A DNA stretch of 64,000 nt, taken from positions 2,790,001 to 2,854,000 of the forward strand of contig NZ_OZ241975.1 of the NCBI RefSeq assembly GCF_965204195.1, written 5' to 3'. Position 1 is the first letter of the stretch. Each line of letters opens with the position of its first letter. Of the stretch, positions 34,295 to 42,130 are shown piece by piece. Under the pieces are notes generated by a model that was not told where the DNA came from, did no database searches, and saw only the letters and a program-made list of their open reading frames with translations. Source of the stretch: Poriferisodalis sp965204195. Lineage in GTDB: Bacteria > Actinomycetota > Acidimicrobiia > Acidimicrobiales > Poriferisodalaceae. Made by a program: the position numbers and the translations under genes.

Positions 34295-35101
34295 TCACTC
34301 TTCGGGGTCTCCGACCCCGAAGCTGATCTGGCCGAGGGGGCCGAAGTCGGCGACGATGGCATCGCCGGGGCGGATCGTGCGAGCCCGGATGAACGAGCCC
34401 GACAAGATGGCGTGACCGGCCGACATCGTGACGCCGAACTCATGGAGCTTGCGGGCCAGCCAGGCCACCGAGTTGAGCGGGTTGCCCATGACGGCCGCGG
34501 CAGTGCCGGACTCTTCGAGGTCGCCGTTCAGGTACAGCGCACCGCCGATGTGGCGGATGTCGACGTCGGTGAGCTTGGTGGGGCGGCCGCCCACAATGAT
34601 GAACCCGCATGAGGCGGCGTCGGCGATGCTGTCGGCCACGCCCGCCTGGGTGCTGCGCCGGTTGTAGCGCCGGTCCACCACCTCGATGGCGGGAAGGATG
34701 AAGTCGGTCGCCCGCATCACGTCGATGGCGTTGGTGTCGGGACCGCCGAGGTCGGATTTGAGCACGAACACGATTTCGATCTCCACCAGCGGGACGTTCA
34801 GGATCGAGGCGGGCACGATCGAGCCCTCGTCGAGGAACCAGTTGTCGAACAGCGTGCCGTAGTCGGGCTCGGTGGCACCCGATGTCGAACGCATGGCCTT
34901 CGAAGTCAGCCCCACCTTGTACCCCTTGACGACCCGGCCCGCTGCCACCTTGGCGTCGGTCACGTACTGGCCGATGGCGTACGCGTCGTCGTTGTCAGCG
35001 CCCGGGTAGGTGTCGGTGATCGGGTCGATCCGCTCGCGGGTGTTCTCGGCATGCAGCAACGCTGCAGCTGCTTCCCGCCGCTGCTCATCGGTCATCGCCA
35101 T
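34295..35101 (-). CDS. 2-oxo-hept-4-ene-1,7-dioate hydratase-like (HpaH/MhpD family)
   Basis: A 268-residue fumarylacetoacetate-hydrolase-fold hydratase. KGYKVGLTSKAMRSTSGATEPDYGTLFD in two pieces (KGYKVGLTSKA, then EPDYGTLFD) and VEIEIVFVLKSDL hold the acidic metal site. The TSKAM/EPDYG form is closest to HpaH of 4-hydroxyphenylacetate meta-cleavage rather than MhpD. No extradiol dioxygenase is nearby, so it may act elsewhere. ATG 35101 is used since GGGGAGCACGAC is upstream; ATG 35095 is an alternative. Convergent with RidA. Confidence 0.85.
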   Translation of the reverse strand: MAMTDEQRREAAAALLHAENTRERIDPITDTYPGADNDDAYAIGQYVTDAKVAAGRVVKGYKVGLTSKAMRSTSGATEPDYGTLFDNWFLDEGSIVPASILNVPLVEIEIVFVLKSDLGGPDTNAIDVMRATDFILPAIEVVDRRYNRRSTQAGVADSIADAASCGFIIVGGRPTKLTDVDIRHIGGALYLNGDLEESGTAAAVMGNPLNSVAWLARKLHEFGVTMSAGHAILSGSFIRARTIRPGDAIVADFGPLGQISFGVGDPEE

Positions 35102-35256
35102 GTCGTGCTCCCCATGTCCAGCGCACCGGCGCGCCTCACGACCAGCCGGCCCGGTCAGCCGAGAACGCTAGAGCCTGCGCGGCCCCAGTCGTTCGCCGCT
35201 GCAGAACTCGGCGAACGTGCTGACAGGTCGGGCAGCCGCCACGAACGGGGCTTGGC

Positions 35257-36612
35257 TCATGCGAAGCCGAAGATCGGCGGGAAGGCGACCACGACGAGCG
35301 CAGCCCAGGCGGCGTAGATGCCGAAGTGGGCGGTCTGCCAGCGAACGATGTCGCCGAAGGGGCGCCGCCGGCGCCACAGCTCCAGATACAGCCACACGCT
35401 CCCGGCCAGGTTCACCAGGAAGATGACGTTGATGCCCGCGATGGCCGCCCGGTTCGGGCTCCAGCCGAAGTCCGCTATGCGCCCGACGACAGCAACCAGT
35501 GTCAAGACGCTGGTGAGCAGCCCCGCAGCGGCGAGCACCGTGGCAGCACCGTCGAAGAATCCCGGTCGATCACCCGGGCGCCTCGCGGCGCCGCAGAACA
35601 GCAGCAGGCCCACCACGAAGCCCAGCAACACGTTGAACAGGATGAGCGCCTCTCGATCGGCCTCGATGCTGCGGCCGGTCGCCGGCACCGCCACAAGAAA
35701 CACCACCAGCATCGCCGCGAACAGGGGCGTGAATATGTACGCCAGCATCGAGGCGAATCTCGACACGGCACCCGCCCAGAAGTCGACGAGCCAGGCGGTC
35801 ACCACAACGGCGCCGGCCGACCCGGCCACCATCACCCACTCGGTCATCCATCTCGTGTCGATGTCGAGGGCCACGAAGGCGCCGACGGTCAGGGCGCTGA
35901 ACACCGCGCCCGCCAGCGCGATCAGCACGCCGTACACGAACCACTCGCCCGTGAATCGCACGTAGTCCATGCGCGGGCCAGCGAGCCTCCAGCGCTCTCC
36001 GGTCCGAGCGAGGCCGATGACCAGCCACAGCAGCACCGGCAGGTGCAGCGCGGCGAGCACGAACGTAGAGCTGTCGTCGTCCAACGGATAAGCGTTGATG
36101 ACCGCCGCCGAGGCGGCGACGACAGCGCCGATCACGGCCGTCACCCAGAACGGCGGACGCTTCAGCCACACGAACCACCCCGCCAGCGCCGGCAACACGA
36201 GCAGGCTGAAGTTGCGCGCATAGAAGCTGGCGTCATCGGAGTCGGTCAGGCTGAATCCGAACGCCTCGGGCAGCCGCACAGCAATCGCTGCCGCGACCGC
36301 GAACGCTGCCATGATCCAGAATCCGCGTCGTCCGGCGCCACGCTCAGCGACGAATGATCCCGGTCCGGCGACAGTCGCGCTTGAGGTGGCCTCAGCATCA
36401 GCGTGCGTCGATTCGGGTTCATCCCACAGGCGTCCGAAACGCTCCCGGGCGAGAGCGCGCACTGCTGGATCGGTGGCAGCCAACCGTCGTGCCGCGACAA
36501 GCAACACCTCGTCAGCGGAGAGGCCCGCCGCCCGAAGCACCTCAGCTTCCGCTTGCAGAGCAACGTGCGCGACAGTCGGATCGACAGCCGGTGGATCGCC
36601 CGGCTCAGTCAT
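35257..36612 (-). CDS. Polytopic membrane protein (DUF4153-like), function unknown
   Basis: A 451-residue protein: a helical N-terminal cytosolic part of about 95 residues (ALQAEAEVLRAAGLSADEVLLVAARRLA) then about ten membrane spans. EWFVYGVLIALAGAVFSALTVGAFVALDID, FASMLAYIFTPLFAAMLVVFL, and INVIFLVNLAGSVWLYLELW recall the DUF4153 membrane family. No catalytic motif is seen. The start is ATG 36612, six bases after the nitroreductase stop; the longer frame has no support. Confidence 0.72.
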   Translation of the reverse strand: MTEPGDPPAVDPTVAHVALQAEAEVLRAAGLSADEVLLVAARRLAATDPAVRALARERFGRLWDEPESTHADAEATSSATVAGPGSFVAERGAGRRGFWIMAAFAVAAAIAVRLPEAFGFSLTDSDDASFYARNFSLLVLPALAGWFVWLKRPPFWVTAVIGAVVAASAAVINAYPLDDDSSTFVLAALHLPVLLWLVIGLARTGERWRLAGPRMDYVRFTGEWFVYGVLIALAGAVFSALTVGAFVALDIDTRWMTEWVMVAGSAGAVVVTAWLVDFWAGAVSRFASMLAYIFTPLFAAMLVVFLVAVPATGRSIEADREALILFNVLLGFVVGLLLFCGAARRPGDRPGFFDGAATVLAAAGLLTSVLTLVAVVGRIADFGWSPNRAAIAGINVIFLVNLAGSVWLYLELWRRRRPFGDIVRWQTAHFGIYAAWAALVVVAFPPIFGFA

Positions 36613-36617
36613 GGCAG

Positions 36618-37259
36618 CTAGTAGGTGGCGTTGCCCCAGGTCTCGTCGAAGACGAGCTCCGACAACGGCAGCCGGTCGAGCTTGCGCGGGAACGGCGTCG
36701 ACCGGTAGCCGACGGCGATATGGGCTGCCGTGGCCACGCCTTCGGGAATATCGAGCATCTCGGCGACCTGCGGCTCGTACATGCACAGCAGGGTGGTGAG
36801 CGCAGTGCCCAGGCCAGCCTCACGGCAGCCGAGCAGGAAGTTCTGCACAGCGGGGTAGATGGAGCCACCGCCTACGACGCTGAGCCGGCCCAGCTCGGTG
36901 TCGGTGGGATGCACCCCGTCGATGTACCCGCAGGCCACCACGATCACCGGCACCTCGGCGAAGTGCTCGGCGAAGTAGTCGGCGCTGTCGAGCAGCCGTT
37001 TCGCCTTGTCGCCGACGATCTCGATGTCGCCGCTGCGAGCCATGCCCAGGTAGGCCTTCCACGGCTCGAGGTACCACTCCTGCAGCTGCTGCTTCTTTGC
37101 CTCGTCGCGCACCACGATGAACCGCACCGGCTGGCGGTTGCCACCCTGCGGCGCGTGCCGCGCATAGTCGAACGCCTGCTCCAGCGTCGCGTCCGACACC
37201 GGATCCTTCGTGAAGTACCGCGTCGTCATCGACGTCAGTGCTGCCTCGCCAAGTTCCAT
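36618..37259 (-). CDS. Nitroreductase-family flavoprotein
   Basis: A 213-residue FMN-dependent oxidoreductase. TTRYFTKDPVSDATLEQ, ARHAPQGGNRQPVRFIVV, and the C-terminal HIAVGYRSTPFPRKL mark the nitroreductase family. Such enzymes reduce nitro compounds, quinones or other electrophiles, or remove iodine, with NAD(P)H. ATG 37259 is preceded by GAGCGAGGAAACC; the longer frame starts in the non-coding region. Its 5' end abuts the potassium-channel fragment on the other strand. Confidence 0.87.
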   Translation of the reverse strand: MELGEAALTSMTTRYFTKDPVSDATLEQAFDYARHAPQGGNRQPVRFIVVRDEAKKQQLQEWYLEPWKAYLGMARSGDIEIVGDKAKRLLDSADYFAEHFAEVPVIVVACGYIDGVHPTDTELGRLSVVGGGSIYPAVQNFLLGCREAGLGTALTTLLCMYEPQVAEMLDIPEGVATAAHIAVGYRSTPFPRKLDRLPLSELVFDETWGNATY

Positions 37260-37347
37260 GGTTTCCTCGCTCTCGTCGGGCCACCCCACCTCCGGCGCCA
37301 ACCAGATCGAGCGTGACGGCGCAACAGTACCCACCGCCCACCGCGCG

Positions 37348-37539
37348 GGCGTCAGCATCTTCGACAGCTTCTACTGGGCAGTGCTGTCGCTGACCGCCGG
37401 CGCCGAGGGCTATCAGCCGCTCAGCTTCGGCGGCAAGCTGCTCAGCATCTTCATCGTGCTGATTGGCCTCGGCGTGGTCGCCGTGCCGTCAGGCCTGCTG
37501 GCCTCGGCGCTGTACAAGCACGACTCGCAAACCGCATGA
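37348..37539 (+). pseudogene. Decayed potassium-channel pore fragment
   Basis: The frame encodes about 63 residues resembling the pore helix, filter and S6 of a voltage-gated-type K+ channel: SIFDSFYWAVLSLTAG, then GYQPLSFGGKLLSIFIVL, then GLGVVAVPSGLLASAL. The TxGYGD filter is replaced by TAGAEG. No S1-S5 region is encoded, since the nitroreductase gene on the opposite strand begins at 37259. In-frame ATGs at 37210 and 37258 could start a 109- or 93-residue product, but the part before 37348 looks noncoding. A small pseudogene is the simplest reading; a short expressed membrane peptide cannot be ruled out. Confidence 0.55.
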
Positions 37540-37620
37540 TGTCTGGGTCGAAAACCACTGGAGATTACCGAGATCCTCGGGCTAGACAGGACGCTGCGTC
37601 TCGCAATCGAAGGAGCCGAC

Positions 37621-38184
37621 GTGGCTACGATGACCAGCATGGACCCCGAGGCAGCGGACGCTGAGTCCGAACAGCCGCCGGATCCGGCGCAGCACGCTGC
37701 GGCTGCGCTCGACGCTGAACTGCTCGCCAAGCTGGTAGCGCAGGCGGTCGCTGCCCAGAGCCGGCCGCGGCGTTCCGCACTGCTGACAGCGTTGGCGACC
37801 ACCATCGTCGCAGGTCTCATCGCCGTGGCCGCAGCTGGCTACACCGCTTTGCGCGCCGACATCACCGCGCTGCACGCCGAGATCAACAACGTCGAAACAG
37901 GCCTCCGCGCCGAGATGCAGGATTTTCGAGCTGAAGTGAACGCGATCCTGCTGGATCACACGGACCGTCTCGCCCGCCTCGAAACGACCTCACAACAACA
38001 CACCGAACAACTGACCCGCCTCGAAACCGTGACACAGCAACACACCGACCAGCTGAACCGCCTCGAGACCACCTCACAGCAGCACACAGACCAGCTGAAC
38101 CGCCTCGAGACCACCTCACAGCAGCACACAGACCAGCTCACCCGCCTCGAATCCGCCTCACAGCTCAGCCCAACGGCCCAATAG
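37621..38184 (+). CDS. Membrane-anchored coiled-coil protein with 14-residue repeats
   Basis: A 187-residue protein: acidic N-terminus, one membrane span (about 54-74, LLTALATTIVAGLIAVAAAG), then a helical region (75-118) and from residue 119 four near-identical 14-residue units (RLETTSQQHTEQLT-type) plus a partial fifth. Fourteen residues equal two heptads, with Leu and hydrophobic positions spaced for a coiled coil. GAAGGAGCCGAC precedes the GTG start. Similar proteins act as membrane tethers or oligomerisation stalks; no partner is evident. The exonuclease-BRCT gene follows 34 bases later. Confidence 0.78.
   Translation: MATMTSMDPEAADAESEQPPDPAQHAAAALDAELLAKLVAQAVAAQSRPRRSALLTALATTIVAGLIAVAAAGYTALRADITALHAEINNVETGLRAEMQDFRAEVNAILLDHTDRLARLETTSQQHTEQLTRLETVTQQHTDQLNRLETTSQQHTDQLNRLETTSQQHTDQLTRLESASQLSPTAQ
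37975..38163. repeat. Tandem 42-bp repeats inside the coiled-coil gene
   Basis: Four units of 42 bases (from 37975, 38017, 38059, 38101) and a shorter fifth encode the 14-residue coiled-coil repeats. The third and fourth units are nearly identical in DNA, which means recent duplication or conversion; copy number may vary between strains. They are in frame and are not CRISPR units. Confidence 0.85.
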
Positions 38185-38218
38185 GGCCCACCCAAGCGAT
38201 CAGCAGGCGAGGTCAGCC

Positions 38219-39379
38219 GTGGCACTTCAGCAACGGATCGTCGCCATCGACTGCGAGACGACCGGCTTCAGCCGGCACGACCGGATCGTTGAGTTCGCGG
38301 CTGTCGAAGTTGACGTCGGCACCGGACAGGTGGTGGACGAGATCGACACCCTCATCAACCCCGAACGTGATGTGGGTCCGGTGGATGTGCACGGCGTCAC
38401 TGCATCGATGGTCTCGGCAGCCCCGACCTTCGAGGAAGTGGCAGGGGCGCTAGGCCGGCGACTGCAAGGGGCGATCTTGGTGGCGCACAACTTGGCGTTC
38501 GATGCTCGGCTGCTGGGCCAAGAGTTTCAGCGCCTCGGGACAGCCTTCGATCCAGGTGCGGGCTATTGCACGTTGCGTGCGACATCACAGAAGCTCGGGT
38601 TGGCGTGCGAGAGCTTCGGCATCGCCCATGCCGACCAGCATCGTGCGCTGTCAGACGCACGAGCCACCGCACAACTGGCGTCACTGCTGCTCGACGACGA
38701 TCCGCTGCCGCAGCACGGCACCGACACGTGCCGCATCGGCTACATCGAACAAGGCTCTCGACCCAGAACGCTCAGGCGCCCGGACGGCGCAGCAAGCACC
38801 AACGACATGGTGCGCATCGTGTCGCGTGCCCACTACCCCTTCTCGGACGAGGCGCTGTTGAGCTATCTCGACCTGCTCGACTGGGTGCTCGACGATCACG
38901 TCGTCACCGAAGCCGAGCGGCGCGAGCTGATCGAGACAGCACAAGACCTCGGCATCAACCAGCGCCAGATCGACCAAGCTCATCGTGCGTACTTCGACTC
39001 CATCGTCGCTGCAGCACAGCGCGACCACGTCATCACCCCTGACGAGCACGAACTGATGCAGCGCATCGCCCTCGCGCTGAACCTCACCGATGCGACGATT
39101 CCCGAGGTAACCGAGACTCAGCGGTCCGTCGACTTGGCGGAAGGCACCCGCGTCTGCTTCACCGGCACGGCAACCGTCGGAGGCGAGGCCGTCGGGCGAG
39201 ATGTGCTGGAGCGGTTGGCAGCGCTGGCCGGGCTCGTCCCAGTCAGCTCGGTGACCAAGAAGAACTGCGACCTGCTGGTCACCGCCGACACATCGAGCAG
39301 CTCAGGCAAGGCTCGCAAAGCCCGCGACTACGGCATCCCAGTGCTGTCCGTCGCAGACTTCGTCGAACAGCTCGGGTGA
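38219..39379 (+). CDS. DEDDh exonuclease with C-terminal BRCT domain
   Basis: A 386-residue protein. The N-terminal domain (1-170) is a DnaQ-like 3'-5' exonuclease with the full DEDDh set: Asp11 and Glu13 in AIDCETTGF, Asp95 in NLAFDARLL, His141 and Asp146 in DQHRALSDARAT. The middle (about 200-285) is helical with acidic repeats DWVLDDHVVTEAERRELI and RDHVITPDEHELMQRIA, resembling a TerB-like fold. The last ~80 residues are a BRCT domain (RVCFTGTATVGGE...VTKKNCDLLVTAD). It is like exonuclease-BRCT proteins of Actinobacteria linked to DNA repair. GTG start at 38219. Confidence 0.87.
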   Translation: MALQQRIVAIDCETTGFSRHDRIVEFAAVEVDVGTGQVVDEIDTLINPERDVGPVDVHGVTASMVSAAPTFEEVAGALGRRLQGAILVAHNLAFDARLLGQEFQRLGTAFDPGAGYCTLRATSQKLGLACESFGIAHADQHRALSDARATAQLASLLLDDDPLPQHGTDTCRIGYIEQGSRPRTLRRPDGAASTNDMVRIVSRAHYPFSDEALLSYLDLLDWVLDDHVVTEAERRELIETAQDLGINQRQIDQAHRAYFDSIVAAAQRDHVITPDEHELMQRIALALNLTDATIPEVTETQRSVDLAEGTRVCFTGTATVGGEAVGRDVLERLAALAGLVPVSSVTKKNCDLLVTADTSSSSGKARKARDYGIPVLSVADFVEQLG

Positions 39380-39548
39380 CGCGCTGGCACGGTGCCGATA
39401 CGGCGGCGCGCCACCCACACGTCCAGTTCAGTGCAGTGCATCCCCGGGCGGCAACGGACGCCGGCCGACAGGGCGATCCCGGACAGCGCTGCTAATCGAC
39501 GACGGCCATCGACAATGATTGCGATGCCGTAGTTCAACGACCCTTGCG

Positions 39549-40679
39549 CTAACTCAGCATCGCGATGACCTCGCGCTTGCCATCGTCTCCGAGCGGCCGG
39601 ATGCCTTGGTCGAAGTCCCACACACCGGTGGTCGCGTCGAGGGCTTCGTACATGTGCAGTGCTACCTGGCGAACGCTGTCGAGGTTCGACGGCCAGTTGT
39701 GCTCGTCGGCGCATTCTCGAATCGCTTCCGAGTTGGCATCGAGGTGGCGCAGCCAGCGCTCGATCGCCACTGGGGCCAGCATCGAATCGGACTTGGTGCT
39801 GTTGACGCTGGGCGTCGTCATGAGGAAGTTCTCGACTTGCGAGAGGCGAGCTCGCGACCACGGCACCACATGGTCCAGCGAGCGTCCGGCCGCTCGCAAT
39901 GACGTACCCGTAATGACGCAGCGCCCTTGCTGAATCTGGACGAGGCGCTCGCGCATGTTCGGAGGCGGCATGATCCGCTCGTGTCCGAATAGGTGGGAGT
40001 AGACGTCGTCGACTGGCAGATTGAGCGTCTCGTGGTTGATCCTCACCACCGCCTGGGCGAATCTAAATTCGACCAAAGGTCGCAGAATGCCGGCGAATCT
40101 CGTAAGACTCTCCGCGACTCCCGGCAGCAGCGTGAGCCCCGACTTGTTGGACTTCATTTCGTAAAGGAACGGATCGGGGTTACCAGGCAGTTGCTGGAGT
40201 AAGCGCACGGGGTTCTTCAACAGGGCCGCTCGGATCCGCGCAAGTGCCGTCTCCATTGCCTCCTCCCACTCCGAGTGCCAATCGAGGTGTTCGACGCTGC
40301 GCTTGGTGAATTCCAGCGGCTTGTCTTGGAGATCCCCGCGATGGCGCTCGGTCAGCAGGGTTCTGAGTCTGTGGACTTCCTGCATGACGGTCGTGTCATC
40401 CGCAGTCGTGCCATCGTCGCGTTTCTTGCGTGCGGAACTCTGACGCAGCATGACTCCTTGATACGGACGCGCATGCTCCCAGTGGATCTCGAGGTAGCGC
40501 TCCGCTACTTGGGTTCGGGAGATGGTGGCGGTGTCACCGTCAAGCGTCGGCGCCAAGTCGAGCAAGGCAAGCAGCAGACCGAGTTTGTTGGTGCCGGTCA
40601 TCGCAGCGCGGTCGAGTATCTCCAGCACGCCCTGAATGGGGTCCAGCCGAACTGACCGACCCGTGCCGTCCAAACTCAC
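39549..40679 (-). CDS. HNH endonuclease
   Basis: A 376-residue protein with a C-terminal HNH domain: GRCVITG (Cys254), SLDHVVPWSRARL (His270), VENF (Asn284) and SVNSTKSD (Asn293, Lys296). The helical N-terminal 240 residues (KLGLLLALLDLAP, WEHARPYQGVMLRQSS, FLYEMKSNKSGLTLLPG) are probably a DNA- or target-recognition part. Restriction, homing or defence roles are all possible. Its base composition looks less G+C-rich than neighbours, hinting at transfer. GTG start at 40679. It is the last of four same-strand genes starting with the Panacea gene. Confidence 0.8.
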   Translation of the reverse strand: MSLDGTGRSVRLDPIQGVLEILDRAAMTGTNKLGLLLALLDLAPTLDGDTATISRTQVAERYLEIHWEHARPYQGVMLRQSSARKKRDDGTTADDTTVMQEVHRLRTLLTERHRGDLQDKPLEFTKRSVEHLDWHSEWEEAMETALARIRAALLKNPVRLLQQLPGNPDPFLYEMKSNKSGLTLLPGVAESLTRFAGILRPLVEFRFAQAVVRINHETLNLPVDDVYSHLFGHERIMPPPNMRERLVQIQQGRCVITGTSLRAAGRSLDHVVPWSRARLSQVENFLMTTPSVNSTKSDSMLAPVAIERWLRHLDANSEAIRECADEHNWPSNLDSVRQVALHMYEALDATTGVWDFDQGIRPLGDDGKREVIAMLS

Positions 40680-40734
40680 CCGGCCGACGGTAGTGCCAGC
40701 CGTTCGGGTTCGTAGCGAGTGTGGCGCTCAAGTG

Positions 40735-40932
40735 TCAGCGCAGGTGCCCAAGTCCGGCGTCGTAGAGCGCTTTGTCGGCGCGGAACAGCCGGTTCGAGCG
40801 GCGTTCGTACAAAGCACTGCCCTTCGCACCCAAGGTGCTTGGGAAGTGGTCGCCGGTAAGTTCGCCGTACAGATGCTTCGCCTGCTCGTATTCCCGCAGC
40901 AGCGCTTCGGCGTCGGGGGTGGTGGTCTCCAT
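40735..40932 (-). CDS. Small protein, function unknown
   Basis: A 65-residue protein, METTTPDAEALLREYEQAKH at its start, with helices and conserved-looking polar residues, ending RLFRADKALYDAGLGHLR. I recognise no domain. ATG 40932 is chosen; the frame runs ten codons further up but those are less likely. It is between the Panacea pair and the HNH gene, on the same strand, 55 bases before the HNH start. It may be a small partner protein or a spurious ORF. Confidence 0.45.
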   Translation of the reverse strand: METTTPDAEALLREYEQAKHLYGELTGDHFPSTLGAKGSALYERRSNRLFRADKALYDAGLGHLR

Positions 40933-41072
40933 GCCCCCAATCTGGCACAGCTGGCAGCACATCTGGGTGGACGTAACTGCTCACGAGCCAAGACTTGTTG
41001 CCGCGGTGTGGCGGTGTCACTCAGACCGGCACGACCTCGGTCGCGGTTCGTGACAGCGCGAGGCCCCGGTGA

Positions 41073-41429
41073 CTACTGGCCTTCTGCCTCGGTCGGCCAG
41101 CGGAAGCCCCAGTCGAACTCGATATCCAAGACCAAGTTGACTGTCTCAGAATCCTGAACCACAACGACAAACACCACCGTCGCGGGCGGAAAGACCGCTG
41201 TCGGCCGAACAACGAGCGTGCGGACGCGTTCATCAGCGGGGTCAACAATGTGCGCGTAGTGCCACGCGAACGACAATTCCGTGGCGAGCACGGGCCAGTA
41301 GCCCGACTCGAACTCGAAGCGTGCGGGACGAGAGCCGTCCGCAGAGCGCTCGACTGCGAATGTGATCGCAAGGCGCCGCTCGAAGCGGGCGCTGCGTTCG
41401 ACTCGGGCAGCGATGGGTTCCTGAGTCAC
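41073..41429 (-). CDS. Unknown protein overlapping the Panacea gene (candidate toxin)
   Basis: A 118-residue protein with an Arg/Ala-rich N-terminal part (ARVERSARFERRLAITFAV), aromatic clusters (FEFESGYWPVLATELSFAWHYAH), a beta-rich hydrophobic stretch (VVFVVVVQDSETVNLVL) and an acidic end (DWGFRWPTEAEGQ). No family is recognised. Its GTG start at 41429 overlaps the stop of the Panacea gene by four bases, so the two are co-translated. In known PanAT loci such a small, variable partner is the toxin; that role here is inference from layout. Confidence 0.65.
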   Translation of the reverse strand: MTQEPIAARVERSARFERRLAITFAVERSADGSRPARFEFESGYWPVLATELSFAWHYAHIVDPADERVRTLVVRPTAVFPPATVVFVVVVQDSETVNLVLDIEFDWGFRWPTEAEGQ

Positions 41430-42019
41430 CCCGGCAGATGGCCGGCATCCGCTGCGACAGCGCGCGCCCGGGAGCGCTCAGACTCTGTGGGCGGGCGGGG
41501 GTCGATGATGGACGACTCGTAGCGGAGGATTTGGTGCCAACCGACTGTGCGCCATCCGAACGACTGCTGGCCGACGAACTGCAAGCACTCCGCAGCAGAC
41601 ATGCCAGAGAACTGCTTGACGGACATGTCGAGCATCTTGAGGTCGTCCTGGTCGAACAGCGGCTTGGGCGAGCGTCGGGCCACGAGCATGGTCTCGTTGC
41701 CGGCGCTCAGCGTCGCCCGCCGCTCTCGTACCGCGGCACCGCAGTCGACGAGACGGTCCTCGGCGGCCTCCAGCCCGATCGGCGCCGGGCCGTCGGGCGT
41801 CTTGAAGTAGGCCGCACCCGTCACCGACCGGTGACGAACCCTGAAGCTCTCAAAGTCGGCCCACCACAACATCGTGCCCAGCTTCGCGGTGCAGCGGCCT
41901 GCGTAGTCGTCCTCACTGCGGCAGGCAACGTGGAGCAGTGCCTCGGCAAGTCGCTCGTCGTTGCGCGGTGCCGCCGGTAAACCATGGCGAGACACATCAG
42001 AGAGATCTGGTCCCGACAT
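41426..42019 (-). CDS. Panacea-domain protein, candidate antitoxin
   Basis: A 197-residue protein. Residues 45-85 carry the Panacea (formerly DUF4065/SocA-like) pattern: KLGTMLWWADFESFRVRHRS, with VTGAAYFKTPDGPAPIGLEA after it. Panacea domains neutralise many unrelated toxins. The C-terminal half (SVKQFSGMSAAECLQFVG and VGWHQILRYESSIID) is typical of the family. The ATG at 42019 has AAGGAGGACGGC upstream, a strong site; the longer frame is unsupported. Its last four bases overlap the start of the 118-residue gene. Confidence 0.78.
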   Translation of the reverse strand: MSGPDLSDVSRHGLPAAPRNDERLAEALLHVACRSEDDYAGRCTAKLGTMLWWADFESFRVRHRSVTGAAYFKTPDGPAPIGLEAAEDRLVDCGAAVRERRATLSAGNETMLVARRSPKPLFDQDDLKMLDMSVKQFSGMSAAECLQFVGQQSFGWRTVGWHQILRYESSIIDPRPPTESERSRARAVAADAGHLPG

Positions 42020-42130
42020 GCCGTCCTCCTTGCGCTGCAGCCATCCTGCCAGAGCAACCAGCGATCCGGCGTGACATTTTCTGAAGCTGCAGCGTGGTGG
42101 TGTCGCCCGGTGCCCGCGCATACAGTGGGT

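Noticed and set aside
37210..37347. N-terminal part of the potassium-channel ORF as native sequence
   Set aside because: It is antisense to the start of the nitroreductase gene and unlike any channel segment.
37975..38163. CRISPR-like or VNTR non-coding repeats
   Set aside because: They are in frame, encode heptads and have no spacers.
39328..39861. Minus-strand 177-residue ORF near the end of the HNH gene
   Set aside because: It overlaps the HNH frame and the exonuclease end, is Arg-rich, and carries no domain.
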